Part shown: positions 46,469 to 59,376 of the stretch, in pieces
How the letters are laid out: every line of letters starts with the position of its first letter
Position numbering within the stretch: position 1 is the stretch's first letter
From: Liolophura sinensis
Lineage: Eukaryota; Mollusca; Polyplacophora; Chitonida; Chitonidae
Direction of reading: 5' to 3'
Assembly (NCBI RefSeq): GCF_032854445.1
Contig: NC_088301.1
Location: 12,706,281-12,770,280, forward strand
DNA: 64,000 bases
Notes under the pieces: generated by a model
The model's input: the letters and a program-made list of their open reading frames with translations, nothing else
Database searches by the model: none
Told to the model about the DNA's origin: nothing
Translations under genes and position numbers: made by a program

Positions 46469-47954
46469 CATATTATTTTATGCAGCTACATGTAAAGCAA
46501 AGTTGACATTACATTTGACATCTCAGTCAGAATAGTTTATCGCCAAAATGAAAACAATCTCAGAATATTACATACACAGCCTAGCACAAGGCACTACACC
46601 TGGTCCATCAACCCTTTGGTTTAGATTTTATGGATCGGCTGCTGCATGGGACCTTATGAGGACTGTAGTTTAAAGACATTTTTACACCCCAAGAAGAAAG
46701 CTTATAAGCGTTTTTGTACATTATATGTTACGCCACATCATATATGTCATAGTAACAAATAAAATGTGTCGTGTGTCCTGTAAGACTCGCGGCTCTCACA
46801 AATCTCCGATTGTGCATGAGCTTTGTCGGGCTCCCGTTGAGGTGGAGTGGCTACCCCAGGGCTATGATCAGTTTCTAAAGCCATAAACCTAACCCAAGTG
46901 ACATACATGGGAAATAATGTTGGGCACGGCGTAGAACTCCAATAAAATAACACGTTAAACATGTTTTCGGCTAATGCAGTCATTGATAAATTAAAGAACG
47001 AAGAGGGTATAAATCTCTTTGCGTGACACGATCACGTTAGTGTGCTACATTTATATATGTCTACGAGTATATGACATTAGCGCTGGTTTATTTACCAAAG
47101 TTTCTGGAACATGCTCAAGGATGTGCTATTACGTAGGCGCTACTATGCATGAAAACCTGAAACATCCATACCATCAATACAACCACTAAGGAACAGTTCA
47201 GAATTGAAGTATTTATTCTCAGATATATTGTTTAAAACTAGACTTGATTATGCTCTTACTAACAGACTTTGGAAATGGAATTATAGATGCATGCTAACAG
47301 TTGATTTCTAAGGTAGGCTTTATCAACTATATACTTCCAATGACAGGGTCCTCACAACACTTGATTATTCTTTATATTCTTTTGTGAACATTATTTAAGT
47401 CATCTTTAAGTCATGTGTAATAAGAGCTATTCTACAATTTCAAGTTGTGTTATAAGGTACAGGGTCCATAAAGCCCTCCACAGAATTCAAACATTTGAAA
47501 GCATTCAGAGGTCTCTTAAAATAATCTAAAAAGACACCAGCAAAGAAAATATACACATATAAGTAGTTTTAGTTGTCCGTTTGATAAGTTTGACTTCACT
47601 TTTTTAGCTTACTTTTCCGAAAGCGTCAATTTGCTTCAAAAGAAGCCTATGGCATTTATGCGTATTACATTGTATACAACTCAATAACCAGGCAATTATT
47701 CTGGCGATATAGCAAGCTAGTTATAGCTTCATCAGATATATTAAATTGTTGATGAAAATTAAGACCTTGATCTCAGTGAATACAGATGGATACACAAATA
47801 AATAAATAAATAAATATTTATTTATTTGCTCGATCGTTTGATTGATTTATTGGTTGATTGATTGTTTAACTGCTAGTTTAGAATAATTTACGCTCGATGT
47901 ATACTCATAGTACTGCCTTATGACACATGTATAATAATGTAACACCTATTGCAG

Positions 47955-48194
47955 AAGTAATGGAAAACGGACATCCATATTCTATAGGTACTAGACTAGT
48001 TTGCTTGTTTGTTTGATTGACTGGTTGACTGATATTATTGTTTAGAGTAATGTAATTTGTATTTCAGGAGTGATGGAAAGCGGACACCGCTATTCAATAG
48101 GTACCAGATAGGCTTTTGACATAAAATTTTGCTTGTTTGATTAATGTAATGTGTATTGTAGAAGTAATGCGAAAGGGGAACAGATATTCCATAG
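47955..48194 (+). other. Three tandem 33-bp exon-like units with AG and GT borders
   Basis: Three similar 33-bp segments lie at 47955-47987, 48068-48100 and 48162-48194. Each is preceded by an AG (CAG, CAG, TAG) and followed by GTAC. Upstream of each is a shared TAATGTAA-like segment, and downstream of the first two is GCTTGTTTG. In one frame they encode SNGKRTSIFY, SDGKRTPLFN and SNAKGEQIFH; in another, VMENGHPYSIG, VMESGHRYSIG and VMRKGNRYSIG. The layout resembles tandemly duplicated, possibly mutually exclusive microexons, but no flanking constitutive exon has been identified. Confidence 0.33.
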
Positions 48195-49375
48195 GTACTA
48201 CGTGGGCATTTGGCACAGAAGGTGTAATAAATATGTCAACTGCACACATGTGCCGCTGAGATAATCCAGGGGGGATTGGGCATACCAGCAAATGTACGTG
48301 GGTCTGTTTGTATACACCTGTAGGCAGACCCACAGAGGTAAGTAAAGTCTAATTACAGAAACCGGTTTACATACTGTTGTATGGTGGGGCTCCAGAATGT
48401 GGGGTTCTAACATTTTAAACTGCTCCATGCTTAATAATTTCCCTCAGGCCGTTTTTCGTATGTAGCAAACGTCATACATTATTTAGTAAGCGGTGGTGTA
48501 TTTATACATCTGTAAATTAAACTTTCATGTTAGCTGGAAATAGAAATACGACAAAATCCAACTTAGTACGCCAGCGTGCTGACTTCATGCTTTGGTGTAC
48601 AGTCCCCTTGAAGACCGCAATGTCGGTGAACTTGAGACTCCAATACATACTTTTCCGTTACACACAACGGTATATGTAGAATGCGTTCTGGATATGAAGT
48701 CTTTTAAATACAAACACCAAGTGTTTAATGTGAAGAAACATGGCTTTTTGCCAATCGTGATAGTAGTCAACACGGTATGGTATCAATGAAAGAACATCAG
48801 TCATTCGTTGAACACCGCAGGGACCCCGGTTAAGCTCCCGTAAATGTGCTCAGACTTTCTACAGGATTGTTATTCCCAGTGCGTTTGTTAGACGACAGTA
48901 CGCTGGCTGCACATGGACGGACAGAACTGTGTGTCGGTTACGCCTGCATGAGCTTAAAGCGAGGACTGTTTGTAGTTCGTCGTCACACGAAGGCCCTAGT
49001 GGTCGTAGTGAGAGGGAAGGCCTACAGGTAACCGTCACTTCAGAGGTGAGGCTTAGTACGGAAAGTCGAAGAAAAAAAACATGGTGTGGGGATGATTGAG
49101 TTGCTAATCTAGACCATGGTGCAACGATCGCTGATGAAAAAAAATGACGAGAGCCAAAAATGACAGAGGTGGTTTGCATTATTTGTATCACAGCTCTAAA
49201 CACAGGTAAATGTTGGGCGCCACGTTATATCATTCCTTGTTATACCTGACTCGCTTAGACGTGAAACGTTACCCCAGGTGGGACTGTTCTTACCCAGGCC
49301 CTAGACACATGTGAGAATGAAAGTGGCTGTAACCCAGTTAGGGTTGTTCTACCTGTCGGTTTGTCTGCATTGCAG
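48195..49375. other. Interval between the 33-bp units and the second CABIT exon
   Basis: Only unsupported ORFs. It ends at a good acceptor (TGTCTGCATTGCAG, ending 49375). Confidence 0.45.
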
Positions 49376-49564
49376 ATCGAAGCATGGACAGCAGTTAACG
49401 GCCTCTTGATTGACCCACGGATCGAAGCGTACGCGGAGGGATCGCCACTACCATATTATTCTTGACAGCCTGGCATTAAGGTGGATGTTTGCGCACGCCA
49501 CGTCCAGGCCTCTTTTACTTGGCAACTTAACGCTACAACAACAACGTGAAGATAGAATCAAACC

Positions 49565-49889
49565 ATGGCTGACGTGGTTGATAGAGTGGCAACACCAGGG
49601 AAGATAACGGGCACGCAGCCTAAGTACAGAGACAAGCAGCAGCCGCACAAACCACAGACTCTTCGACATATCCTACACGGTACCAAGCCACCATTCACGA
49701 TCAAACTGTGCCGTGGAGATTTGGATAAATATCTACCCCTTCGCCAGTCCGATAGCAAGGCTGTCCGATTCAAAGTTACGGAGATTCGTCGAAAGAAAAA
49801 TGTGTTGGCCCGCAAGATGCAATGGGACAGGCAATCGGAGGATTACGTACCTACGGGGTCCCAGCTGGAGATCCCATCCACGTATAAAG
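49565..49889 (+). CDS. Second CABIT-family gene, first coding exon (partial gene)
   Basis: An ORF starts at an optimal ACCATGG context (ATG 49565), shortly after an in-frame TAG at 49553. It encodes about 108 residues that line up with exon 1 of the GAREM-like gene: KPQT near residue 29, LARKMQWDRQ against CARNLTFDKR, and LEIPSTYKG against VLIPKDYKG. The end just after YKG is the homologous intron position. Two donors compete. AAAG|GTTGGT (exon end 49889) keeps the phase-1 position of the paralogue, whereas TTG|GTATGT (exon end 49893, phase 2) is closer to consensus. A good acceptor (TGTCTGCATTGCAG, ending 49375) may begin the exon, with 5' UTR from 49376. No large CABIT exon 2 follows before 64000, so the gene runs off the window or is a fragment. 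GAREM- or THEMIS-like signalling is inferred only. Confidence 0.7.
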
Positions 49890-49893
49890 GTTG

Positions 49894-52800
49894 GTATGTT
49901 CATCTGTACACATACTTATCATCGCGCATTAATTAAGAAATGCATTAATTAAGAAATACATACCAAACAGCCTAAATATCATACACTCTGGCGGATGCAT
50001 GTTAAAAGTAAGTAATGACCGGATTTATAAATGGGAAGAAGTAACGGTATTGCAGCTTTACACGTTACCCGTGCAATAAAATCTATAACATAGTGGCACC
50101 GTGTTTTTAATTGTAGCACCATGCAACATAATAGTGGCACCGTACAGCATAATAACATTGGGCTTTTCAGAGCATGTCCATTTTTAGGTCTATGCTTGCA
50201 TTAGAATAGGACCTTATCATCTGTTTAGATGGATATTATGGATGTTTTTGGTTGAATGCTGTCCAGGACGGGATATATTGTGGACGGTATCACAGTTTAT
50301 GGTTGAATGTTGCTGCCCGTTTCTAATATTTGAATTTCGTAAAGCATGTCAAAGTCACGAATATTTCTGCAAGTATTCAACACAAACTTTGCGACCGGTG
50401 AGATGTTGGGGGTAACAATTAAAATGAGTTCTGAGAATATCAAGCGTGGCTATTTAAGAGTGGCCCAGTGCCCTGTGTCCTAAACGTTTGCTTGGTGCTG
50501 ACATCTAGCGATTACACTGGATAAGTCGGTATTATTATATGTTTGGATCATGTCACAGCTGTGGCCTCTTTTTACCACGGTTTTATTTCTTTTAGACCCC
50601 TGTGAGCTAAAATGGGACGTTCTTTTATCGTCCTGTGTGCCACGTTTTTTAACCCACCTTGAAGTTATGTTCAGTTATTCAGCTATTTGCTTCACCACAG
50701 GCCGCGAGAGAGAGAAGGAGTCGTTCCCTGCTATCTGGTGATTGTTTTCAGGCTGTCCACAATGTTTTAACACTCTGAAACGTTAACAGGGGACCCCCAA
50801 GGCGATTTACAGCTGATTGAAAATATAGTTATAACAGGATTAGCAAACCACAGGGTGCGGGATCAAGTTTTTCTGACACGTTTGCTATACAAAGTATGTT
50901 TTGGCATGGCTTGAACATTCCCTTACCTTGACCTCAAACATAATAAGGCATGCCAAGAGTTCTATGTAATAGCCCACTGTCGCTTATACGGGCTCTTTAA
51001 TCACAAGGCTTGTGTAGTAGTCTTATGATGAACATACCGAAAGAATGCAAATGATAAAAGTAATTTTCCTTTTGTAATTAAACACTGCGTAATTGCTTAA
51101 GAAGGTAAAGCAGGTATACATTTCTTCATACATTTGCTATTTCAAATATGCATATCAACAACGGTTCATTATGGCCAAGGCAGGTGTTCCAAATATGACT
51201 ACACATATAGAAAGAAAAAAAAAAGATCGCAATCGCGCAACCAGATAATTAAGAAAGTTCAATAAATACATGTATTGGTGCTCTGTATAGCCTAACGACT
51301 GGGTTGTTTAAGAAAACACCAAGAAAGGTCGCTGCGTTGTTTTCTAGTGACTATATATTCATTCCCTTCATGGCTTGGAACATGCAAGTCTTAGCAGTTC
51401 GCCTAAGACTGCCCTTAGCGTCTATTTTACCAAACAAACTCACGTTTCACTTGTATATGTTATCTGTGATGTTTTAAAGGTGGTGTGGTGCTGTTATGGT
51501 GATGGTTACAGTTGAGGCCGTCGTGACGGGTATACTCGTGTCGCCTGAAAGACATTTCACAACCAAAACTTTATGCACAAAGTCACTTTCGTAAACCACA
51601 TGAATCTCCATATTAGCTTCAACGAACGTACTCGCTCATGTTTGTTAAATAACGGCTTTTAACAAAGTATGACTATTGTTGTTGTCAAAACAGTCTAAAG
51701 AGCACTGGACAGAGCTGGCCACACATTCCTTCATGGATTGACAGGAAGTTCAATATTCAGACTTTTGTGCATGGTCTTTGGCAAACTTAATTATTGTTTG
51801 AATTGATTGAATATTAAGGGGTAAATATGAATATGACTCTTTTACATAGCTGTGTCACCAGTTCGGTTAGGTTTAAGACTAAAATAAAAAAAACACAAAG
51901 TTATGCATTAAAACACTGTCTTCCCTGCAGGTTCAATCGTCCATTAACCAACATGCGTTTTATTATGAAACAATGTTTTATTTCTTGCTTGCCTTACGAA
52001 TTCACACATCTCGGGTTTACGTGTGCTTTCGTACTAAACTGGCAATTTACAAAGCCCTATAACTTAACACATCATTTGAGAGGTTAAAGTGTCTGAAGTG
52101 AGCATTAATAGTTATTTATAGTTTTCACTCTTTCATTCTGTCAACATTTACAGAGTTAATGCAATTTTTGTGTTTTTTTTTTTATTTCTTTTTTTTTCAC
52201 TCACAACGTATAACCTGTCCTTTAGTGTGTGTTTTTTCCAGCCTAATACGGTATTATGCGGAATTGTTCGAAAATCGCCGGATGTCACCACAGCTTAATT
52301 TTGACAGTTTATCTAAAGACGTCTACATGTACGTGTGATTGGCTGTAGGACATCATTCTACCGGTCATGTGTTGGACAGTGAGCGAGATTTATCCCGTCC
52401 CGTTCACGTCTTTAACAGTTGAGTGTCACTTTACAAAGACCTTGACACACGACTTCCTGTTCTGACACTTGTCATTATTTACCAGTAGGCATGTATTTTT
52501 TGTTAATTCGCATTTTGGAACATTTTTGGAAGGCTTTCTAATGCATGTGATAAACATCACACCCTCAAAGCCATGTACTTTTGGTGTACTGTATTAGCAT
52601 TTATACAAAGCCCTTCTACCTGTCTTAATCCTGGCCGGTTAATAACCCTAAGCCCTAAACTTTACTCGGGGAAACACTTATTTTCGATTAGATTCGTGAC
52701 AATATGTAGTTATGTTCTACTCTACTATGGCAAGTGCATAAAGACAACTGGTTGTGAGAAGTACACTTCAAGTATATTCAGCTGGCACTGGCATTTTGTA

Positions 52801-52949
52801 CGACGTTTATATTGTTATATTGTAACTTCACTTACTCGCCTTTAGATGAAAGTAAAATAATAGCTATAAGTTATGGAAACTAATAGCGGTCATGCGTGCT
52901 TTCGTCCTATCTGCTGATTATTTAGGCCAGAAATTAATCAGAAAATACG
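49894..52949. other. Likely intron start of the second CABIT gene, otherwise featureless
   Basis: No exon resembling the CABIT C-terminal half was found. T-rich tracts lie near 52170-52200. Confidence 0.45.
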
Positions 52950-53470
52950 AAACAACGAAAGTACGAGGCAAACTGCGAGACAAAAGTACGAAAGGACGAA
53001 ACAAAAGTACAAAAGGACGAAACAAAAGTACGAAAAGACGAAACAAAAGTACGAAAGTGCGAAGCAAAAAATATTTGCCACCTCGCACTTTTGTACTTTC
53101 GCATCGCCCTTTCGTGTTTTTGTTTCGTCCTTTTGTTCTTTCGAGGATTCATTCATATAAAACATACGAAAGAACGAAAAACAGTGAAATAAAGAAAGGG
53201 CGAGGTTCCACCATACCTCGCACTTTCGTAGTTTTGCCTTCCGATTTTAAATCGCTGTGCGCATGACAACTCGGAAGGCAAAAGGCCGAATGGACCAGAC
53301 CCTATAAAACCTTCCACGTTCGTACTTTTGCTTTCCACTCAGCGATTTAAAAGCGGGAGGCAAAAGAAAAGAAAGCGCGAAACAGCTAAATGACGAGGCT
53401 CCATCAAACTTTGCACTTTCGTACTTTTGTTTTCCGGTTTTAAATCGATGTGCGCATGACGAGCAGGCTT
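52950..53470. repeat. 21-bp repeat with alternating forward and inverted blocks
   Basis: From about 52960 to 53070, units of CAAAAGTACGAAAGGACGAAA recur every 21 bp (landmarks at 52981, 53002, 53023 and 53044). From 53084 to 53140 the complement follows (ACTTTTGTACTTTCG, TTTCGTCCTTTTG). Forward blocks recur near 53165 and 53360, and complementary blocks near 53217, 53310 and 53405. A separate motif, TTTTAAATCG(C/A)TGTGCGCATGAC, appears at 53243 and 53441. The region could fold into extended hairpins. Confidence 0.85.
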
Positions 53471-56400
53471 TTGCCTTCCGGTTTGTCATGCATACAGTTA
53501 GTACATGGGACGAAAGCACGCATGCAGCTATCGGCTGCCACAATAAGCTGCTCCAATATTGGAAAGTACTGAACACAACATAAAGACAAGCTGAATGTCA
53601 AAATACGCGCATGAGAGACTTTGAGGACAAGCTATGTGGCTGATGAGTTACATAACCAGTACTTGAGTTATACGGATTACTGAAAGGCTATGGGACAACA
53701 CAACGAGTTGAAATTGAAGAATAAAATAATCGTCGCCTGTAGTTTTTCAAAATCATTTTGACCATTTATTGTCTCATTGGCACCATGTTTCCGACAAATA
53801 CGTCAAGGTTTATATTATAGCAGATATGGTTGCTAATCAAGTTGTCTTATACTGTTTTGCTTGTTAACATATCCGTTCATCAACTAATGGTCACTTAAAG
53901 TTTCATTCAATTACTGTGCAACTATTTGTGGTTGTACCAATCCTTGAATTCTTAACCTACCATAACCTCTGGATTCAGGTTGAAACACGAGCAGTGCTAT
54001 ATCGGACACCGGCATACATGTACCAGATGGCTAGCCTGTCTTAAAATAACTAAACGGTAGATACAGGTAATAACGTGAGCAGTGAAGTGTAAAAAGCACG
54101 CTTGACATCTGGCACAACTTCATGTTAGTCACAGTGTTATAACTCTGAAACAGGACTATTTAATAGGAAAAATTGAAAGGCTACAAGAGGACGTTCAAGC
54201 GCACTTAAGACACATCGTTTCGCACTGTAAATGTAACGCTTTGGTGCTTGCGTAATACCAAAGTTCTTTGTGAGCACAAAAAGTGCTACGTACTACAAGA
54301 AAGAGTGCATAGCTTTGTAAAGCCTTGCTAAGGGTGGGAAGGAATTTTACAAGTTCCCCGCTGCGATATGCAGTGTGCAGTTCTTTAACCGATGAAGCTT
54401 CTCTCAACAGAGTACTTTCGAAGACGAACTCTTTCGTCAGCAAAGGTGAAACAGTTGTCTTGTATCATAACTTCGGCAAGTTTGGTTGATAATAATATAT
54501 TTACTGATCATCTGTCTCGCTGTGTTATAGAGGCATTAATTTTACCTCTTTCCTGCATGAACTTTTTATGTACACATACTTTCAGCTTTACAGCCTTCTT
54601 CTACTCTAAACAACATTAGCTGGAACTTGTTTTCAGACGCACACGTGCCAGTAAATATAACCAATAACAGTTACCTAACATTTGATAAGGTCACATGGGT
54701 AAGACCATTTTTATCTTCAGCGAGCTAGAACTCGAAACTCCCCCATTCTCTAATTTCTGACAATTGTTCACATTTATCACATGTCTATATTGTTTATGAA
54801 ACCGAATAGCCTACTGTATTTTCTGTGTTTGAAAAATGGTCGTCATGATTTTTATAATGATAGCATCTGTATAACATTCTGCAAGACTTAAAATGGAGGG
54901 AAATTCAAGATCTCTTACAAGATCACCATAAGTCACTCTGTTAATTAAGATATTCACAACTAACATTAGCCGTTGACAAATCTACATATGGCTTAGGTTC
55001 ATGTTTGTACTATTTAATCAGATGCAAATATTTATTAATTAGTGTTTGAATGAATGATTGGATGAATCATTGCAATTTTCTGCGGCCTGGCATTATGCAT
55101 AGTTGGTGATTGGACAATGTCCAAACCTTCTCTTCAACAATTTAGCCGATAACCGTGCTTCAGTCGCGTATCACTTATTCCGGGTGACAGTCAAGGTGTC
55201 ACGATGTCGTGAGGTTAACTATCGATTATCTATCATCAAAATGTAATCAAGCAATCATGGTTAGCTATTTTTAAACATTTCCGCTCATCTGTCTAAAACT
55301 GTGAGTCAGGCATGCGCATTTGATTTAGTAACACAGCACTGCCTCCATGCATATCCACCTCAACCAATGGCTAAGTGACGGTGAGGTCATGATACAGCGA
55401 TAGTTGACGTTTACTTGTTATGTTACAGTTTGTTGATACTCCTGTTTAACGTGTCACAGATTTAACAAATGTAATGAGCTGGGTGGAAAAAAACATGTCT
55501 GCGTTGTTGCGGTTGTATAATTTTGACGGACATTAATCTGACATTTAACTTATTTGAATAGTAATTGATCGGCAGGCCATCCAACAATGTTGTAAATTAT
55601 TCTTCTGAATTCCTAGCCCTATTTATTGCACACGGATTCCTGTAACTGTCATTTTGAGGTCCAGGCAATGTTTTACAGCTCGTCGATATTTTATTTAGCT
55701 TGGCTGAATCAGCTGAGGTTGAATTTCAACCATAGAATCGAGCGGGGATTCGCCATTTGTGCCTTCTGTGCTCTCGATTTACTTTCTCCCTCGTCTCAAC
55801 ATCATGAGACAAGTAGCTAGCCACTAATCAAAGCGCTGATCTATATAAGCCAGCTGTGTCGTTTTTTACCTGCTCAGGTACAAAATCAGGTGTGAAATGG
55901 TATGTGGTAATGGGAATAACTTTTTTTGTATTTACATATCGATTAGATGAAGGACGTGCATAAGGGAACTAAGTAGTCAAGCATGTAGTTGAGAGTCGAG
56001 AATAATTGCTCTCTGTTATAGCAACAATAGACGCATTTCATGTAATTACTACAGTGTATAAGTTCACCCTAACAGGCCAAGGCATGACTTCACGGCGAAT
56101 CGAAGATCGTGGACCAGCATTACAACTGATCCGTGTAATAGATTTACATTCCACAGTATCCGTAGGTTTGATTAGCCTCGTGTCTGATACAGACGTATCG
56201 GATTAGGGAGGATTTAACCCTATATAAATAAACACCCTTTTGATCGCGGTCATAATTACTTCATGCTAAAGCCATGCCAAAATACCGCGTTGATAGTTGC
56301 GTCATACAGTGTATGAAAAATTCCACAGATGTGCTTTTCCATATTGAAATGCCGAGATCATATGTTGATACTGGCATCTGTCCGTTGTCATAGCAACACG

Positions 56401-56945
56401 TAACGGCTTGTGTTGGTTGACTTGATCACACCGATCTGCAAGTGAGACTTCGAGATAAGGTATTCAACGAGATGCCGAGTATCAGGCGAACTGGGTAGAC
56501 GATTAAACGTAATCAGAGCTTGTCGAATTCTTTTCTTTTTACGTCAGGTACAATTGACATTAAAAACTGTTAATATTATATATCATCTGACTAGGTTATA
56601 ATTAACCTTTCTAAACACAGTTACAGTTTCAGGATTTCTCGTTAGTTGATATTTTATATAATGTGTTTTGGTTAATTTGTTGCACACGATATTCATGTCG
56701 ACGGTTTGATTGGCAGAAATACAGGTGCATACAGATTCTCGAGTTTGAAAACTAATAGAGAGAGAGATTTGCTTTATGGGTATCGTCCGACAGCTGATGT
56801 GCCTGCCAATCAGCTGGTCAATCTTGACCACTTGCTCGCGCAACTATTGCTTTGTTATACACGACCTTAGCAAATAGTTGCGTGTTGTATAGATTGTCCC
56901 ATGTCAACACTTAACTGGCCCTTTGAAAAAACGGGTAGTGGAATC

Positions 56946-56990
56946 ATATAAGTGAAATATTATTCAGAACGCCGTCTAACACAAATAGAA
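56946..56990 (+). mobile_element. SINE tail remnant
   Basis: ATATAAGTGAAATATTATTC followed by AGAACGCCGTCTAACACAAAT matches the SINE 3' end with some decay. Confidence 0.5.
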
Positions 56991-58322
56991 CAACATAATT
57001 ATGAATTAATAAAAGATCGATGTACATGTATAGGCACAGTAGATATTCTTATTTCCTCGTTATCTCGTTCATTCGTACTTACTCGCAGAGCGTGAAAACC
57101 ACCCGTAAATTATTAGATAGCACCGTAAATAAATAAACAGACATGCCAATAGGGGATTGGATGGAGCTAGGTCTACAATGAAGAGCATATTGCCCCTCAG
57201 CTAAAGGTATAATAGATTCATTACAATGCACATAAATATCATTTTAAACTTAATGGCTCTGTGGCAACACTCAACTCAAATTTGCTGGGGCATAAGTGAA
57301 TAGGGAAAAGGTCTTTACATATACATTATATGTGATAAATGCACGACAGGCTTGGCAAACTGCAAGTGCACTACACCTTTGGATTTGCCTTATTTATATT
57401 GCTATCATATTGTAGACCATGGTCATCGATCTAGTGTGGCCAATATTGCTACGATATATTCATTCCACATATTAATTTTTGTTTTTCTTCGACACATTCC
57501 ATCAGTTTATTAAATCAACATTATTAAAAAAAGCGCTAAAGGCCAGTGACGGTTTCCCACGGTGGACAAATTATTAGAAGCTCGCATCTTCTCAAGTGAA
57601 TGCACATCTTTACCTGTAAGCAACATCCTGTTCAGAAACAATCCAACTTGCACTGGTGTAGAATGTATGGGAGAGTGGACAGATCTTCTGTTTATTTGCC
57701 GTTCAAGCCTGTAAATCTCATTGCTCAGATACGCTGTGTGCGTTTCTTATCCCTGTCATTTATTTACACATCGCTGATTTTATTCAACTGACCTCTTTAT
57801 CGCTCTTAACTTAAGTGGACTGGACCGACCAAGAAATCGTTAGAACAAGCGAATTCATTTATGAAGCTTTGGTAGAATGGTGTGAAATGATTTTGTTCCC
57901 TCTTTCCACAGTCCCAAAATCTGATTTACTCTTCCAAATCCATCGCAGGGAAGGTGCTTTGAAAACAAAACCTGCAGTTTTAGACACATTACCGCGATAG
58001 CAAGCATTTTTTGTCGACTTTTTTCACTCATTATTTGTCGATTGACCTCCAAGTGATCCAATGCGCCCCCACTCATCCACACCACAGTCCCTTTCATAAT
58101 TCTCGTCACGATCACCACATGATTGCACGCATTCAAACACAAAATAAGACACTTATTTCGAGTTTGAAACTAGCATCGTACACGATCTGGACAGTAATTT
58201 AGTTCATTCTCCTACAACATTCCTTGCCTTTTCCTGAAACTACTGACTGCTGATCCTTCCTAATTTCGTACTTTATATACTAATTTAGCTTTTTGATGAT
58301 TTGTGTTGAACGCTAGTCGAAG

Positions 58323-58385
58323 ATTATTGACCTGAAACGTCCATTTTGGTTGACGGCGGGTATAAGTTGACGCCCTGATCCCATA
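58323..58385 (+). repeat. Dispersed repeat family C (second copy at 43445-43510)
   Basis: TTATTGACCTGAAACGTCCA then TTTTGGTTGACGGCGGGTAT matches CTATTGACCCAGAACGTCCA then TTTTCGTCGACGGCTGGTAT inside the ORF at 43296-43625. Confidence 0.5.
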
Positions 58386-59350
58386 GAAAAAACTCGCTCT
58401 CTTGGCTGACACTTACCCAGTCGGTATAACAACACCACCATCAGTTTTGACAGTCTGACACACTGTGTCCAATATTAGTTTAATTTCTTTTCCCTGGGAT
58501 ATTTTTATATATCACATTTTAAAATCATTTTCCTGAGGAATATACAAACAATCAGAAGGCCAACTAGTAACTTCAGATTCCTCAAAACAGTCGTTCAATG
58601 ATAATTGAGATGTTTTGCCTTATGCATGATGTTGTCCAGGCATAATTAATCGTTTATACATGATTATTAATATATGTGACGTTCTAAAAGTCTTTCTAGA
58701 CCACGAGGGACGCATGCATTTAGTAAGAGAACAGAAACTTTATTGCAGCTCAAGAAGCTTCCAAAGGGCATTACTTGTTATACACTACAGTGGCGCATGC
58801 AGATCTTCTGGAGTTACAGATTAGTTTATATATTGTTATTTAGCGAGGGCTGTTTAACGGGGCACTGAGTGGTCTCACCTTATGTTTAATGGGGCACTGG
58901 GTGGGTCTGATCTTATTTACATTTGAAAATCGTTCAAATTGATCTATAACACGACAACAATACACGTTTGAATAAGGTCACCCTTGTCAAATAAACTGAC
59001 CACTGGTTTTCTGCTTAGAGCTGTGTGATCGTGAAATAAACGTTGTTTACCTCAAAGGTTTCAACATTCTCTCTTTTTTGTCGATACTTTGTTGTGAACT
59101 TTTCCCTGTGGATGAAGCGATACTTTCAACACACGACCTTCTGTTACCTCGTTTTGTAAGCGTTTGTGTCATGTTTCACGCTCATGTGATCAGAGTGTCG
59201 CGTAAGGTTCACTGGAATAGTTTTCGGCATTTTCAAATGAAAGTTGCACAAAGTACTGTGACTATTTTTTGTGGTTTTCGAACAACCAAGCTCGTAAAGA
59301 GTTGATTTACTGGCATTTCAATAAGTTTTTGCTCAAAAGAAATGAAGTCA

Positions 59351-59376
59351 CCCCACCCCCACCCCCCACCCTCCCA
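59351..59376 (-). repeat. C-rich tract (G-rich on the minus strand)
   Basis: Five runs of three to six C separated by A or T, so the minus strand meets a G-quadruplex pattern. Confidence 0.75.

Larger units (their letters stand above)
53471..59340. other. Long gene-poor region
   Basis: A TATATAAG word at 55842-55849 resembles a TATA box, but no gene is visible downstream of it. A SINE tail remnant (56946) and repeat family C (58323) are the only elements recognised. Confidence 0.45.

Noticed and set aside
48859-49203. 114-codon minus-strand ORF
   Set aside because: Ser/Leu/Arg-rich composition typical of an antisense shadow, with no motif or leader.
52892-53266. 124-codon basic ORF rich in KSTKGRN repeats
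   Set aside because: It is a translation of the 21-bp repeat and its inverted complement.
55842-55849. TATATAAG as a promoter
   Set aside because: No recognisable gene lies downstream on that strand within the window, and the word is common in AT-rich DNA.
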